Assembly: GCF_002252565.1 (NCBI RefSeq)
Contig: NZ_NPML01000029.1
Location: 248,001 to 312,000, forward strand
Length of the DNA stretch: 64,000 bases
Source: Petroclostridium xylanilyticum
GTDB taxonomy: Bacteria; Bacillota; Clostridia; SK-Y3
Direction: 5' to 3'
Position 1 is the stretch's first letter; each line of letters opens with the position of its first letter. A program made the position numbers and the translations under genes. The notes beneath the pieces are model-generated. The model did no database searches. It had not been told where the DNA came from and saw only the letters and a list, made by a program, of their open reading frames with translations. Below are positions 45,037 to 53,293 of the stretch, in pieces.

Positions 45037-45061
45037 TTGAGGCGGCCTAAAGCCGCCTCAA
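45037..45061 (+). terminator. GC-rich hairpin between the second YeeE gene and the reductase gene
   Basis: TTGAGGCGGC (45037-45046) pairs perfectly with GCCGCCTCAA (45052-45061). No T-run follows, and the next gene's ribosome binding site (AAAGGGG) is 7 bases away. It may be an mRNA-stability or partial-termination element rather than a full terminator. Confidence 0.5.
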
Positions 45062-45082
45062 ATATTGAAAGGGGTCATAAAA

Positions 45083-46315
45083 GTGGATAAAAAAGTAGAA
45101 CAATTTGACGTTGTGGTTATTGGCGGGGGAGCAGCAGGTATGACCGCTGCTATATACTGTGGGAGAGCGAGACTTAAAACTTTACTTATAGAAAAATCTT
45201 TACTGGGAGGCCTAGCTACTTATACGAACGAGATAGAAAACTATCCCGGATTCCCGGAAGGACAGACAGGGCTTGGATTAATGAAGTTATTTGAACAGCA
45301 GGCAAAAAAATTTGGCGTAAAAATTAAGCTGACTGATGTAAAGGGAGTGCAATTGGAAGGAAAGACGAAAATAGTTGAGACTTTTCGCGTAAACTATGAA
45401 GCAAAAGCTGTAATTATAGCGACAGGAGGAAAGCCGAGGCTGACCGGTGCTATTAATGAGCAAAAATTCTTATTTGATAAGGGGATTTCTTTCTGTGCCA
45501 CTTGCGATGCAGCTAGATTTACCGATAAGGAAGTATTAGTTGTGGGAAGCGGAGATGCTGCTATAGAAGAAGGAATGTTTTTGACAAAGTTTGCCAAAAA
45601 GGTTAGAGTATCAGTTATCCACGATGAAGGTATTATGGATGCGAATAAAATTGCGCAAGAACAGGCGTTAAAGAATCCAAAGATGGAATTTATATGGAAT
45701 ACTATGGTGGATGAATATGTTGGAGAAGATATACTAGAACAGGTTATCCTTAAAAATGTCAAGACAGGTGAAAAGATACCTGTTCGGGTAGATGGGTGTT
45801 TTCTCTTTATTGGATATATTCCTAATACCGAGATTTTTAAAGGTCAGATTAATATGTCCAAAGGCGGGTATATCATTACAAATGAAAATATGGAAACCAA
45901 TATTCCGGGGGTGTTTGCTGCAGGAGACGTAAGAGAAAAGTTTCTTAAGCAGGTCGCTACGGCAGTAGGGGATGGAGCCATTGCCGGAGTGGGGGCGGAA
46001 AAATATATTGCAGAGACAGAGATATTTGAAAATGAGATTTTAAGGAAAGATCTCCCCGGGATGGTCTATCTATGGTGCGCTACTGATGAAAAATGCAGAA
46101 AGCTTTTGACTTTAATAGAACAAGTTGAACAGGAGAATAATCATAGGCTATGTGTAAATAAAATAGATATATACAAAAAAATGAGTATGGCTGAGAGATT
46201 AGGAGTAGTGGATGCACCTTGTTGTGTGTTTATAAAAGAGGGAAAAGTTGTAAAAATACTAAAAGAAGATATCTCCAAAGAAACGATTGATAGTATTCTA
46301 CAGGAGATTGTGTAG
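45083..46315 (+). CDS. Thioredoxin reductase-like flavoprotein with C-terminal thioredoxin-fold domain
   Basis: A 410-residue protein. Residues 1-305 are a thioredoxin reductase, with FAD loop VVVIGGGAAGMTAAIY (about 9-24), redox motif FCATCDAA (about 136-143, CxxC), NAD(P) loop VVGSGDAAIEEG and GVFAAGDVREKFLKQVATAV. Residues 310-410 look like a thioredoxin fold, but its usual CxxC is replaced by WCATDEKC; DAPCCVFIKEGK is the cis-Pro region. GTG follows AAAGGGG. Placed after the YeeE/TusA genes, it may reduce persulfides or disulfides on those carriers. Confidence 0.87.
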   Translation: MDKKVEQFDVVVIGGGAAGMTAAIYCGRARLKTLLIEKSLLGGLATYTNEIENYPGFPEGQTGLGLMKLFEQQAKKFGVKIKLTDVKGVQLEGKTKIVETFRVNYEAKAVIIATGGKPRLTGAINEQKFLFDKGISFCATCDAARFTDKEVLVVGSGDAAIEEGMFLTKFAKKVRVSVIHDEGIMDANKIAQEQALKNPKMEFIWNTMVDEYVGEDILEQVILKNVKTGEKIPVRVDGCFLFIGYIPNTEIFKGQINMSKGGYIITNENMETNIPGVFAAGDVREKFLKQVATAVGDGAIAGVGAEKYIAETEIFENEILRKDLPGMVYLWCATDEKCRKLLTLIEQVEQENNHRLCVNKIDIYKKMSMAERLGVVDAPCCVFIKEGKVVKILKEDISKETIDSILQEIV

Positions 46316-46337
46316 GATTTGTAAGTACTATTTGATT

Positions 46338-46365
46338 TGACTGCCGCAACTGGCAGTCATTTTTT
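46338..46365 (+). terminator. Intrinsic terminator after the reductase gene
   Basis: TGACTGCC (46338-46345) pairs with GGCAGTCA (46352-46359) and is followed by TTTTTT. It closes the YeeE-TusA-reductase transcription unit. The remainder of the spacer to 46577 is AT-rich without other signals. Confidence 0.85.
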
Positions 46366-46577
46366 GTAAGATTAAAAAATTAATTGTATCTTAAAAGCAT
46401 AATAACATGGAAAGATTTAGGGTGAGAGATTCGAAATTTGCCATCCTTAAAAGTTAAATTTTTATAGAAAGCAAAAAACATAAGTTCAGATATATTGCAT
46501 AAATGTATAAGTTTTAATGTTTTTTTGTTTGAGACTCTGAAAAGTTTTAAAAATGTATAATATTTTCAAGTTTACAA

Positions 46578-48152
46578 TCACGCATCTATATCGTTATGTA
46601 AAGGAGGACTGAAAATCCTGAGCAGTTTGTTCAAAAAAGAATAAGGGATACTGCCAAGCAAAACAAATGTAATAAACAGTACCATTAACCCTATGGTTAT
46701 AGCTATAATTAGTGATAAACCATAAGCAATTTTATAATTTGTAAGTACGAGGTATAAAAGCCGAACCACTAAAGCCATTAATAACGATGCTAGTCCAGGT
46801 TTTATAAACCAATTGGAAAATTGTGGTTTTAACCTAGTTACCTGAACGACGGTAATAAAATTAAGCACGGATACCAAAATACTGTTTGCAATAAAGCCAA
46901 TGATAAATCCATAAATCCCAAAGCTGGGGTGTGCCACCAGAAAATAAGTGCAGATAATTTGGATCACATCTCCTATAGTAGAATGAACTGCGGCACGAGC
47001 CTGCTTCCCCAACCCATTGAGGATATTCCCTAAGCTATAGTCCAGGCAGAGAAAAATTGTAGAAAATGCCAGTGGGGTTAAAAGATTACCAACATCGGGT
47101 TGATCATAAAGAACAATGCCGATGGGGTGTGCTAAAGGGACTAATAAGGCCATAGTGGGAAAAGCAGTCAAACATGTAATCAGTATGCTTTTTGATATCT
47201 TATCGCGGATATTAGACCAATTTTTAAGTATTACATTTTCAGAAAGGTTGGGAATTAATATTACCGATAAAGCGCTGATTAAAGCAAAAGGAAAAAATAG
47301 AAGAGGCATGACCATGCCTGAAATAATTCCATAAGTTCCGATGGCTTCACTGCTTGTCATACCTCCCGCTGCCAACCTTCGCGGTATCAGGATAGAATTG
47401 GCAGCTCCCATAGATGAACCGATAAGGCGTGTCAATGTAATAGGAAGAGCAATGCCAAGTATGGTTTTAGATATTCGCACTACCGATGGTGTTTCTTTAG
47501 ATTTGGAATAGTTTTTTACCGACTGATGATAACTGTAATGCAAGTACAAAAGGCCGGCTAATTCTCCCATGACCATACCAAATACCGCAATTGCTGCTGA
47601 TGTTTGCTCATTTAATGATGGAATGCATGATAGAATAACTGATACCAGTATCATTCGTATAATCTGTTCTGCGATTTCAGCAAAAGCGGGTGGGTGGATG
47701 TCCCTTAATCCGTAGAAATAGCCTTTAAATACTGCAGCAAGACCGGTGATTAAGATACACGGAAAAAAAATAAATAGTGCCGGACGAATTCTGAAATCCT
47801 GAAGAAGGTTAACGGTGATTTGATCTATATTTAATACAAAAAAAGCAGACAGGCAAATGGATACTATTGTTATCAGACAAAGGGATATAATAACTGTCCG
47901 TACAATACCACGCTCGTCCCCAATAGCTTTTCGTTCTGCAACCAGACGGGAAACGGCGATAGGAATACCCGAGGCAGTTACAGTTATGCTTACCATATAA
48001 AGGGGAAAAACCAGTTGAAAAAGCCCCATACCTTCAGGGCCAATCATCCTGCTTAAGAATATTCTATAAATGAACCCTAATAAGCGTACAATAAAATTTG
48101 CTGCAGTTAAAACAAAAGTTCCATATAGCAAAGATTTTGTATTTAATTTCAA
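46578..48152 (-). CDS. SpoVB-like polysaccharide/lipid flippase (MOP superfamily)
   Basis: A 524-residue protein with about 14 membrane segments. It opens SLLYGTFVLTAANFIVRLLG, with FIYRIFLSRMIGPEGMGLFQ near 27-46, the hallmark of stage V sporulation protein B and related MurJ/MATE-type flippases for cell-wall or spore-cortex precursors. TTG at 48152 follows GGAGGAA and removes ten upstream codons. Monocistronic. It supports a spore-forming Firmicute, though non-sporulation paralogues are common. Confidence 0.9.
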   Translation of the reverse strand: MKLNTKSLLYGTFVLTAANFIVRLLGFIYRIFLSRMIGPEGMGLFQLVFPLYMVSITVTASGIPIAVSRLVAERKAIGDERGIVRTVIISLCLITIVSICLSAFFVLNIDQITVNLLQDFRIRPALFIFFPCILITGLAAVFKGYFYGLRDIHPPAFAEIAEQIIRMILVSVILSCIPSLNEQTSAAIAVFGMVMGELAGLLYLHYSYHQSVKNYSKSKETPSVVRISKTILGIALPITLTRLIGSSMGAANSILIPRRLAAGGMTSSEAIGTYGIISGMVMPLLFFPFALISALSVILIPNLSENVILKNWSNIRDKISKSILITCLTAFPTMALLVPLAHPIGIVLYDQPDVGNLLTPLAFSTIFLCLDYSLGNILNGLGKQARAAVHSTIGDVIQIICTYFLVAHPSFGIYGFIIGFIANSILVSVLNFITVVQVTRLKPQFSNWFIKPGLASLLMALVVRLLYLVLTNYKIAYGLSLIIAITIGLMVLFITFVLLGSIPYSFLNKLLRIFSPPLHNDIDA

Positions 48153-48459
48153 AGCAAATTCCTCCATTTTATAATTAACCAACTTTAAAACTAAATATTG
48201 TAATTTTAAAGTTGATTAATTTCATTGATAACTACATTAATTTATTTTTAACTTTAATATTGGTTATCGATATAAACCTTTGTTACTAATTTTATTCATA
48301 GAAGTGAAGTGATAGAAGGGTAAATTTTGGGCTCTCATTTCCTGAACAGCAGCCTTCATTTCTTATTCGTAGCTCTTATTTCCCATTTTTCAACAAAATC
48401 CGTAAAAATATTTAAAAGCTGTTGAAAATTTTTACAATTTATTATATAATCCAACTTAT

Positions 48460-48603
48460 CTATATAGTTCACAGTTAACAGCTCTCAGTTCACAGTAATA
48501 AACGATTTAATAGCTTTTACTGTGAACTGTGAACCGTGAACCGTGAACTGTGAACTTATTGACTTTATCTTCCATGTAAAATCATTATCAGTAAATATAT
48601 AAT
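48460..48603 (-). repeat. GTTCAC-rich dispersed repeat, family A, copy 2
   Basis: This is the reverse complement of the unit at 32670-32792 over its full length: CTATATAGTTCACAGTTAAC at the left, and AGTAAATATATAAT at the right after a shared GACTTTATCT-CCATGTAAAATCATTATC stretch. It is about 21 bases longer because the TGAACCG/TGAACTG unit is repeated more often (GTGAACTGTGAACCGTGAAC, then CGTGAACTGTGAAC). It fills part of the 843-base gene-poor spacer 48153-48995, where I see no other convincing gene. Confidence 0.85.
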
Positions 48604-48955
48604 AATATCATTTAAGGAAAATTGCTCTCCAATATTGCATTTGAGTTAACTATTTTATATAATTATAAATAGTCCAAAAGTCATATCAACTATAGGAGTA
48701 GAGTTTGATATGCATTGGCAGCAGGTGTTTTTATTGCGCACATGAAAAGGCAAACTTATCGAAGGTGATAAGACAAAACGCAGTTAATATTGATATGCAA
48801 GATGTAAATCTGCTGACAGAAAATAATCTGGTGATAAAAGGTATCCAATATGAACCTCCTAATCTGTCAATACCACGTTATTTAAAGAATGGTCAGAGTG
48901 TGTAGTCGTGGTCTGATATTTTGGGGTTCGGGGAATTTGTGAAAAATATAAACTA

Positions 48956-48982
48956 AGGCTGTAGACATTCTGTCAACAGCCT
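48956..48982 (-). terminator. Intrinsic terminator of the ABC importer genes
   Basis: On the minus strand AGGCTGTTGAC pairs with GTCTACAGCCT (one mismatch) around AGAAT, followed by TAGTTTATATTTTTC. It lies 13 bases after the stop codon of the ABC permease gene. Confidence 0.75.
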
Positions 48983-48995
48983 CTTGCAATTATAT

Positions 48996-49832
48996 TTATT
49001 GTTTCCATTTTAAATAGTTGCTTTCCACCCATGCTACTCCCTGGTACATAAGCGCGGCTATGACAGCAAGAATGATTACACTGGTCATTACCAGGTCTAG
49101 TTTAAATACTTGCCCGCCGTAAACGATAAGATACCCAAGTCCGGCTTTAGATACCAGAAATTCACCTACAATAACCCCAACCCAGGATAAACCTACATTA
49201 ATCTTAACTGCAGAGATGATGGTGGGGACACTTGCAGGAAGAATTACTTTTGTGAGCACTTGCCATTTGGTTGCTCCGAAAGTCTTAAGAAGTTTTATCT
49301 TGTCTTCATCAACTTCCAGAAACCCGCTCAGCACACCCAGGATAGTTACTACAAATGAGATGAAAAGTGCCATGACAATAATTGCAGGCTGGCCGGCTCC
49401 CACCCATACAATGATAATAGGGCCCAGGGCGGTTTTAGGCAAACTGTTTAATACTACCAGGTAGGGGTCTAACACTTTAGTCAGGAAGTTTGACCACCAC
49501 ATGAGCATCGCTACACCGGTACCCAGCAATGTTCCCAGGACAAAGCCGATAATGGTTTCGTAGGTAGTTATTAATGTATGAATATATAGCGAACCATCTT
49601 GGTGCAATGTCACTAAAGTTTTCCATATCCTTGATGGCTGGCTGGCGATAAAAGGGTCGATGATTTTCAAAGTTCCTGCAACTTCCCATAATACAATAAA
49701 TGCAAGAAGTATGGCGAATCTTGTAATGTGTATCATCATCTGCCGCTGTTTGATTTTTTTCAACCATTGAAGATGTTCTGACGAAATATTTTCAGTTTGT
49801 AAATCTTTTTTATGGTTATTTAACATGTACAT
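48996..49832 (-). CDS. ABC transporter permease (SsuC/TauC/NrtB-like)
   Basis: A 278-residue BPD-type permease with about six membrane segments. The EAA-type coupling loop KLLKTFGATKWQVLTKVILP is near residues 177-196; LNSLPKTALGPIIIVW (about 127-142) and VGVIVGEFLVSKAGLGYLI (about 219-237) are typical of the nitrate/sulfonate/taurine/thiamin-precursor group. The start is ATG 49832 or 49826 after GGAG. It overlaps its ATPase gene by 17 bases. No substrate-binding protein is adjacent. Confidence 0.9.
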   Translation of the reverse strand: MYMLNNHKKDLQTENISSEHLQWLKKIKQRQMMIHITRFAILLAFIVLWEVAGTLKIIDPFIASQPSRIWKTLVTLHQDGSLYIHTLITTYETIIGFVLGTLLGTGVAMLMWWSNFLTKVLDPYLVVLNSLPKTALGPIIIVWVGAGQPAIIVMALFISFVVTILGVLSGFLEVDEDKIKLLKTFGATKWQVLTKVILPASVPTIISAVKINVGLSWVGVIVGEFLVSKAGLGYLIVYGGQVFKLDLVMTSVIILAVIAALMYQGVAWVESNYLKWKQ

Positions 49833-50592
49833 CCAGCTCCTTCCATATTTTATTGAAGTAATGCCTGAATTCGGGAGCCTCTCTTCTACCTAAAGGAGTA
49901 CATTTTTCACAGGTAAGCTGAATTTTATGTATATTTTTAATGGTAGCAGGACGTTGGGAAAGTACGACTACGCTATCGGCCATCGAAATAGCTTCTGCTA
50001 TGTCATGAGTGACCATAATCGCTGTCTTGTTTTCTTTTTTCAGTATGGTATAAACCTCATCTGCGACTGCCAGCCGGGTTTGATAATCCAATGCAGAAAA
50101 AGCTTCATCCAGTAGAAGGATTTCAGGTTTTACTGCAAGAGTTCGAATGAGAGCAGCTCTTTGCCGCATACCTCCCGACAACTGACGGGGATAATGGTTT
50201 TGGAAATCTCCCAAGCCATAAGTTTTCAACAGTTCAATGGCATAATTTTTTGTTTCTTCGGTAAGCTTATTCTGTATCTCCAGACCAAGAGTAACATTTT
50301 GAAGTATGGTTCTCCACTCAAAAAGATGGTCTTTTTGCAGCATATACCCTACCTTTGAGGATGTTCCCTTTACTTCTTCGTTCTCTATAAATACTTTTCC
50401 TGAGGAAGGTTGAAGCAGACCGGAGATAATGGATAACAGCGTGGATTTACCACACCCGCTGGGTCCTACGATGCTTACAAATTCACCTTTAAGCACTTCC
50501 AGGTCAATAGCCGCCAAAGCACTAATTTCTCCTTCAAGAGAGTGATATTTCATAGATACATTTTGTATTTTAACTGCACAATCTTTTACCAA
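49816..50592 (-). CDS. ABC transporter ATP-binding protein (SsuB/TauB-like)
   Basis: A 258-residue ATPase with Walker A GPSGCGKST (about 42-50), Q-loop YMLQKDHLFEW, signature LSGGMRQRAAL (about 140-150), Walker B ILLLDEAFSALD (about 165-176) and H-loop VTHDIAEA. It starts with TTG after GGAG. A late Cys pair (CEKCTPLGRREAPEFR) follows the core. First gene of a two-gene minus-strand unit, divergent from the cupin-ferredoxin pair. Substrate unknown; the group imports sulfonates, nitrate, taurine or pyrimidine precursors. Confidence 0.92.
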   Translation of the reverse strand: MVKDCAVKIQNVSMKYHSLEGEISALAAIDLEVLKGEFVSIVGPSGCGKSTLLSIISGLLQPSSGKVFIENEEVKGTSSKVGYMLQKDHLFEWRTILQNVTLGLEIQNKLTEETKNYAIELLKTYGLGDFQNHYPRQLSGGMRQRAALIRTLAVKPEILLLDEAFSALDYQTRLAVADEVYTILKKENKTAIMVTHDIAEAISMADSVVVLSQRPATIKNIHKIQLTCEKCTPLGRREAPEFRHYFNKIWKELDVHVK

Positions 50593-50760
50593 TATTTATC
50601 AACTCCAATCCCTAATTTTTTAGTATTGATTGTTTAGCTATAATTGGTTACTGATTGGAATGTGGGCCTTTATATTATCAGTATATTCTACAAGTACATG
50701 GAATGTGAAAATACGCCATTGAGTACTAAAACAACATGAAAGTCCTAAGAAAAGGGAAAA

Positions 50761-50778
50761 CTGTGATTAGCATCACAG
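50761..50778. promoter_or_regulatory. CRP/FNR-family-type operator
   Basis: CTGTGATTAGCATCACAG is an 18-base palindrome (6+6 arms around TTAGCA) that fits TGTGA-N6-TCACA exactly. It lies 60 bases upstream of the cupin start. In anaerobes CRP/FNR-family regulators such as HcpR commonly use such sites; which protein binds here is inferred. Confidence 0.65.
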
Positions 50779-50837
50779 TAATATATAGATAGTTGTGGTA
50801 ATATAAACTCAAAGATAATAAAAAGGAGAGGATTGCA

Positions 50838-51188
50838 ATGAATAACAATGAACATTTTATTAAAAACATTGAATTTGCAAAAGTACTTGACCTGGAATCG
50901 CTGGTAGAGTATCAAGAAGGGCAGGTGGTCAGCAGGACGCTGGCACAGGGAAAACCTGTAAGTGTTACATTATTTGCTTTTGATAAAGGTGAAGAAATCA
51001 GTTCTCATTCTTCTACCGGCGATGCCATGGTTTATATTTTGGACGGTGAGGCAGAGGTCACTGTGGGAGAAGAAAAATTCTTATTGAAAAAGGGTCAAAC
51101 AATTATAATGCCTGCCAATATACCTCATGCACTTCTGGCAAAAGAAAAGTTTAAAATGTTGTTAGTAGTTGTTTTTAGTCTTACTTAA
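50838..51188 (+). CDS. Cupin-domain protein
   Basis: A 116-residue single-domain cupin with the two family motifs: motif 1 around GEEISSHSSTGDAMVYILDGEAEV (about 51-74) and motif 2 around KKGQTIIMPANIPHALLA (about 83-100). Only one histidine of motif 1 is present, so metal binding may be weak or altered. AAGGAGAGG precedes ATG. It is followed after about 20 bases by a ferredoxin gene. Such small cupins often accompany nitrosative-stress genes in Clostridia; the role here is inferred. Confidence 0.88.
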   Translation: MNNNEHFIKNIEFAKVLDLESLVEYQEGQVVSRTLAQGKPVSVTLFAFDKGEEISSHSSTGDAMVYILDGEAEVTVGEEKFLLKKGQTIIMPANIPHALLAKEKFKMLLVVVFSLT

Positions 51189-51208
51189 AAAAGAAGGAAG
51201 AGATGTCT

Positions 51209-51397
51209 ATGAAGGCTTTTATTGAACGGGATGGATGTATAGGATGCGGTTTATGCCCTGCAACATGCCCTGAAGTATTTAGAATGGCAGATGATGCTCT
51301 AGCAGAAGTATATGTAGATGAAGTACCAAAGGAAGTGGAAGATAAGGCCAAAGAAGCAGAAGCTGGATGTCCTGTTTCTGTCATAACTATAGAATAA
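51209..51397 (+). CDS. Ferredoxin, single [4Fe-4S] cluster
   Basis: A 62-residue electron carrier with cluster ligands in DGCIGCGLCPATCPEVF (CX2CX2CX3C, about 8-24) and the last cysteine in AGCPVSVITIE (about 52-62). Only one complete cluster motif plus the distant cysteine is present, as in Thermotoga/clostridial monocluster ferredoxins. ATG at 51209 is 8 bases after AAGGAAG; an ATG at 51203 is too close. Second gene of the cupin operon. Confidence 0.9.
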   Translation: MKAFIERDGCIGCGLCPATCPEVFRMADDALAEVYVDEVPKEVEDKAKEAEAGCPVSVITIE

Positions 51398-51413
51398 CAA
51401 AGATTAATAAAGT

Positions 51414-51456
51414 AACCTGTAGATGCCAAATATAACGTCTACAGGTTGTTTTATTT
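51414..51456 (+). terminator. Intrinsic terminator after the ferredoxin gene
   Basis: AACCTGTAGATG (51414-51425) pairs with CGTCTACAGGTT (51436-51447), followed by GTTTTATTT. It closes the cupin-ferredoxin unit. Confidence 0.85.
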
Positions 51457-51993
51457 CTATTAAGGAAATAGCTTGAGCAAAAAAAGTGGACAAAGTTGCG
51501 CAATTGTGAAACCCGCAAGGATTATTTTCCTACTGCACCTTTTTTTCGATAAAATACTACAAAATTTTCAAATAATATTGAAAGATTGATAAAATTTTCA
51601 TATACTGTATATTAGACTATAAATGCTTCACTTGGCATTATAATATTAATCAAAATATCAATTTTTGTTGAATTTTATCGTAAAATTTTGTAAAATCATG
51701 AGTAAAAGTAGAAATAATTCTGTGGTCCTATGTTATATGAATTTTATAGGTCTTGTGGACTATTGAAATCATTTCAATATAAATATTGTTTAAGTTTTGA
51801 AATCAAACAATAAAGTGTGATGGCATCCTACTTATCGAAAAATAAGTTATAAATTTATAGCCAGGGAAAGTGTATTTTATTATGTTTCTCAGCTTGGCTT
51901 AGATATAAATTATTAAAGTAGTTTATAAGCTCTCCATTTTAATCATTAAGATTATTTTTAAATAATTAGATTTTCATCTTTAGGAGGACTAAT
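51457..51993. other. Long AT-rich spacer before the CBS-GGDEF operon
   Basis: About 540 bases without a gene. The only structure I see is near 51845-51920, where ATAAATTTATAGCCAGG and CTTGGCTTAGATATAAATT form an imperfect long-range stem, and a small GC-richer stretch at 51490-51540. I looked for c-di-GMP riboswitch hallmarks because of the downstream GGDEF gene and did not find them. A long 5' leader is possible. Confidence 0.35.
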
Positions 51994-52344
51994 ATGGAAA
52001 CAAAGTATGAACAATCAAAAAGCGCCGATATATCAATTAAATTTTGTGAGTTTGAGATGCCGCCTATGCAGGACCTTTTGATTGTTGGTAGATCTGCACC
52101 TATTGGACCGGAAGCTGCCCGGAGAATGGCAGACATATTATCTCCAGACCAATACGATATTATTAGGCTGGAACATGATAAAATTGAAGCAATAGTAGCT
52201 AGAAAAACAGTTTTGCGGATGATACCAACTGAAAAGCTTTTATCGATAATTTTAGATGAAGTTGATAAGTTTGTTAGCGAAAACTCTGTATATAAAGCTA
52301 ATATTGATATTGTAATTAACGTAAAGAGGTCGATTGAAATATGA
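51994..52344 (+). CDS. Hypothetical protein coupled to a diguanylate cyclase
   Basis: A 116-residue soluble protein with no recognised family. It has a conserved-looking centre FEMPPMQDLLIVGRSAPIGP (about 19-38) and an acidic/hydrophobic C-terminal half. TAGGAGG precedes ATG. Its stop codon overlaps the start of the CBS-GGDEF gene by 4 bases (ATGA), so the two proteins are translationally coupled and probably act together. Confidence 0.75.
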   Translation: METKYEQSKSADISIKFCEFEMPPMQDLLIVGRSAPIGPEAARRMADILSPDQYDIIRLEHDKIEAIVARKTVLRMIPTEKLLSIILDEVDKFVSENSVYKANIDIVINVKRSIEI

Positions 52345-53180
52345 TTATTGACGGGATAATGACACGTCAGCCACTAACAATAGATATTTTAAGTGGGGTA
52401 AAAAAGGCAGAACAAATTATGAGGGATAACAAAATAGGTGGTTTGCCTGTGGTGGAAAATGGGCGGCTGGTTGGGATAATAACTTCCAGAGATATCAGGC
52501 AGGCCAATCCTAACAGGATTATTGCAGATGTTATGTCTAGAAATGTTATAGTCCTAGAACCCCATAATACCTTATGGGAAGCAAAAGAGTTAATGGAAAA
52601 ATATGATATTGAAAGGCTGGTAATAGTCGATAAAGAAAGAATAGTAGGTATTTTAACAAAAATGGTCTTATATACGGAGATTGGGAAATATACAGACAAC
52701 TTAACCGGAATGTATAAAAAGGAGTACCTGCTGTCTAAAGCCTCAATGCTACTAAAGAATAATAAACCTTTTTCGTTTATTTTCATAGATATAGATAAAT
52801 TTGGGCAAATGAACAAGGATTTTGGACATGAGACTTGTGATAAAATTATCATTCAAATTAGTAATCTCCTACAGATGTATGAAAATTTGAATACTTGGGT
52901 GTGCAGGTTCGGAGGGGATGAATTTGTTTTGCTGCTGGACGGTAATAAGGTGAATGCTATTCATTTAGCAAAAGAGATTATTAATGAATTTAAATTCAAA
53001 AAATGGATTAATAATTTAGAAGTACTACCTTCTATTGGGATTGCTTTTATGGATGCGCAAAGCAAAAGAGATTGTTCCTCGGAACACAATTTTATAATTA
53101 CCCAGTTGTTAAATAATGCAAGTTTGGCTTCCACCACTGCAAAAAAACTGCCTGAAAAGTACACAATTGTAGAATGCTGA
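52341..53180 (+). CDS. CBS-domain diguanylate cyclase (CBS-CBS-GGDEF)
   Basis: A 279-residue cytoplasmic protein expected to make c-di-GMP under control of an adenine nucleotide or similar ligand. Two CBS motifs span about 1-115 (IMTRQPLTI, GGLPVVENGRLVGIITSRDI; VMSRNVIVL, RLVIVDKERIVGILTK). A GGDEF domain spans about 120-275, with TGMYKKEYL, FIDIDKFGQMNKDFGH and the intact active site CRFGGDEFVLLL (about 190-201). No inhibitory RxxD is evident five residues before GGDEF. ATG overlaps the upstream small gene. Confidence 0.9.
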   Translation: MIIDGIMTRQPLTIDILSGVKKAEQIMRDNKIGGLPVVENGRLVGIITSRDIRQANPNRIIADVMSRNVIVLEPHNTLWEAKELMEKYDIERLVIVDKERIVGILTKMVLYTEIGKYTDNLTGMYKKEYLLSKASMLLKNNKPFSFIFIDIDKFGQMNKDFGHETCDKIIIQISNLLQMYENLNTWVCRFGGDEFVLLLDGNKVNAIHLAKEIINEFKFKKWINNLEVLPSIGIAFMDAQSKRDCSSEHNFIITQLLNNASLASTTAKKLPEKYTIVEC

Positions 53181-53293
53181 GAAATTGGTTTTATATGGAG
53201 AGTGTGAGAGCAAGAGCCGGTTGATTGTTAAAAACAAAATACCTTGTATAGTAAATTTTGCTGAGACCGTAGGGGGAGAAGATATTATGAAAT

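Noticed and set aside
48705-48905. 66-codon open frame in the 48-49 kb spacer
   Set aside because: No ribosome binding site, no family resemblance, and it lies in repeat-rich non-coding sequence. It may be a gene relic, but I cannot support it.
51430-51993. Possible c-di-GMP riboswitch before the CBS-GGDEF operon
   Set aside because: None of the conserved GEMM tetraloop or receptor sequences are present; only weak AT-rich pairing is seen.
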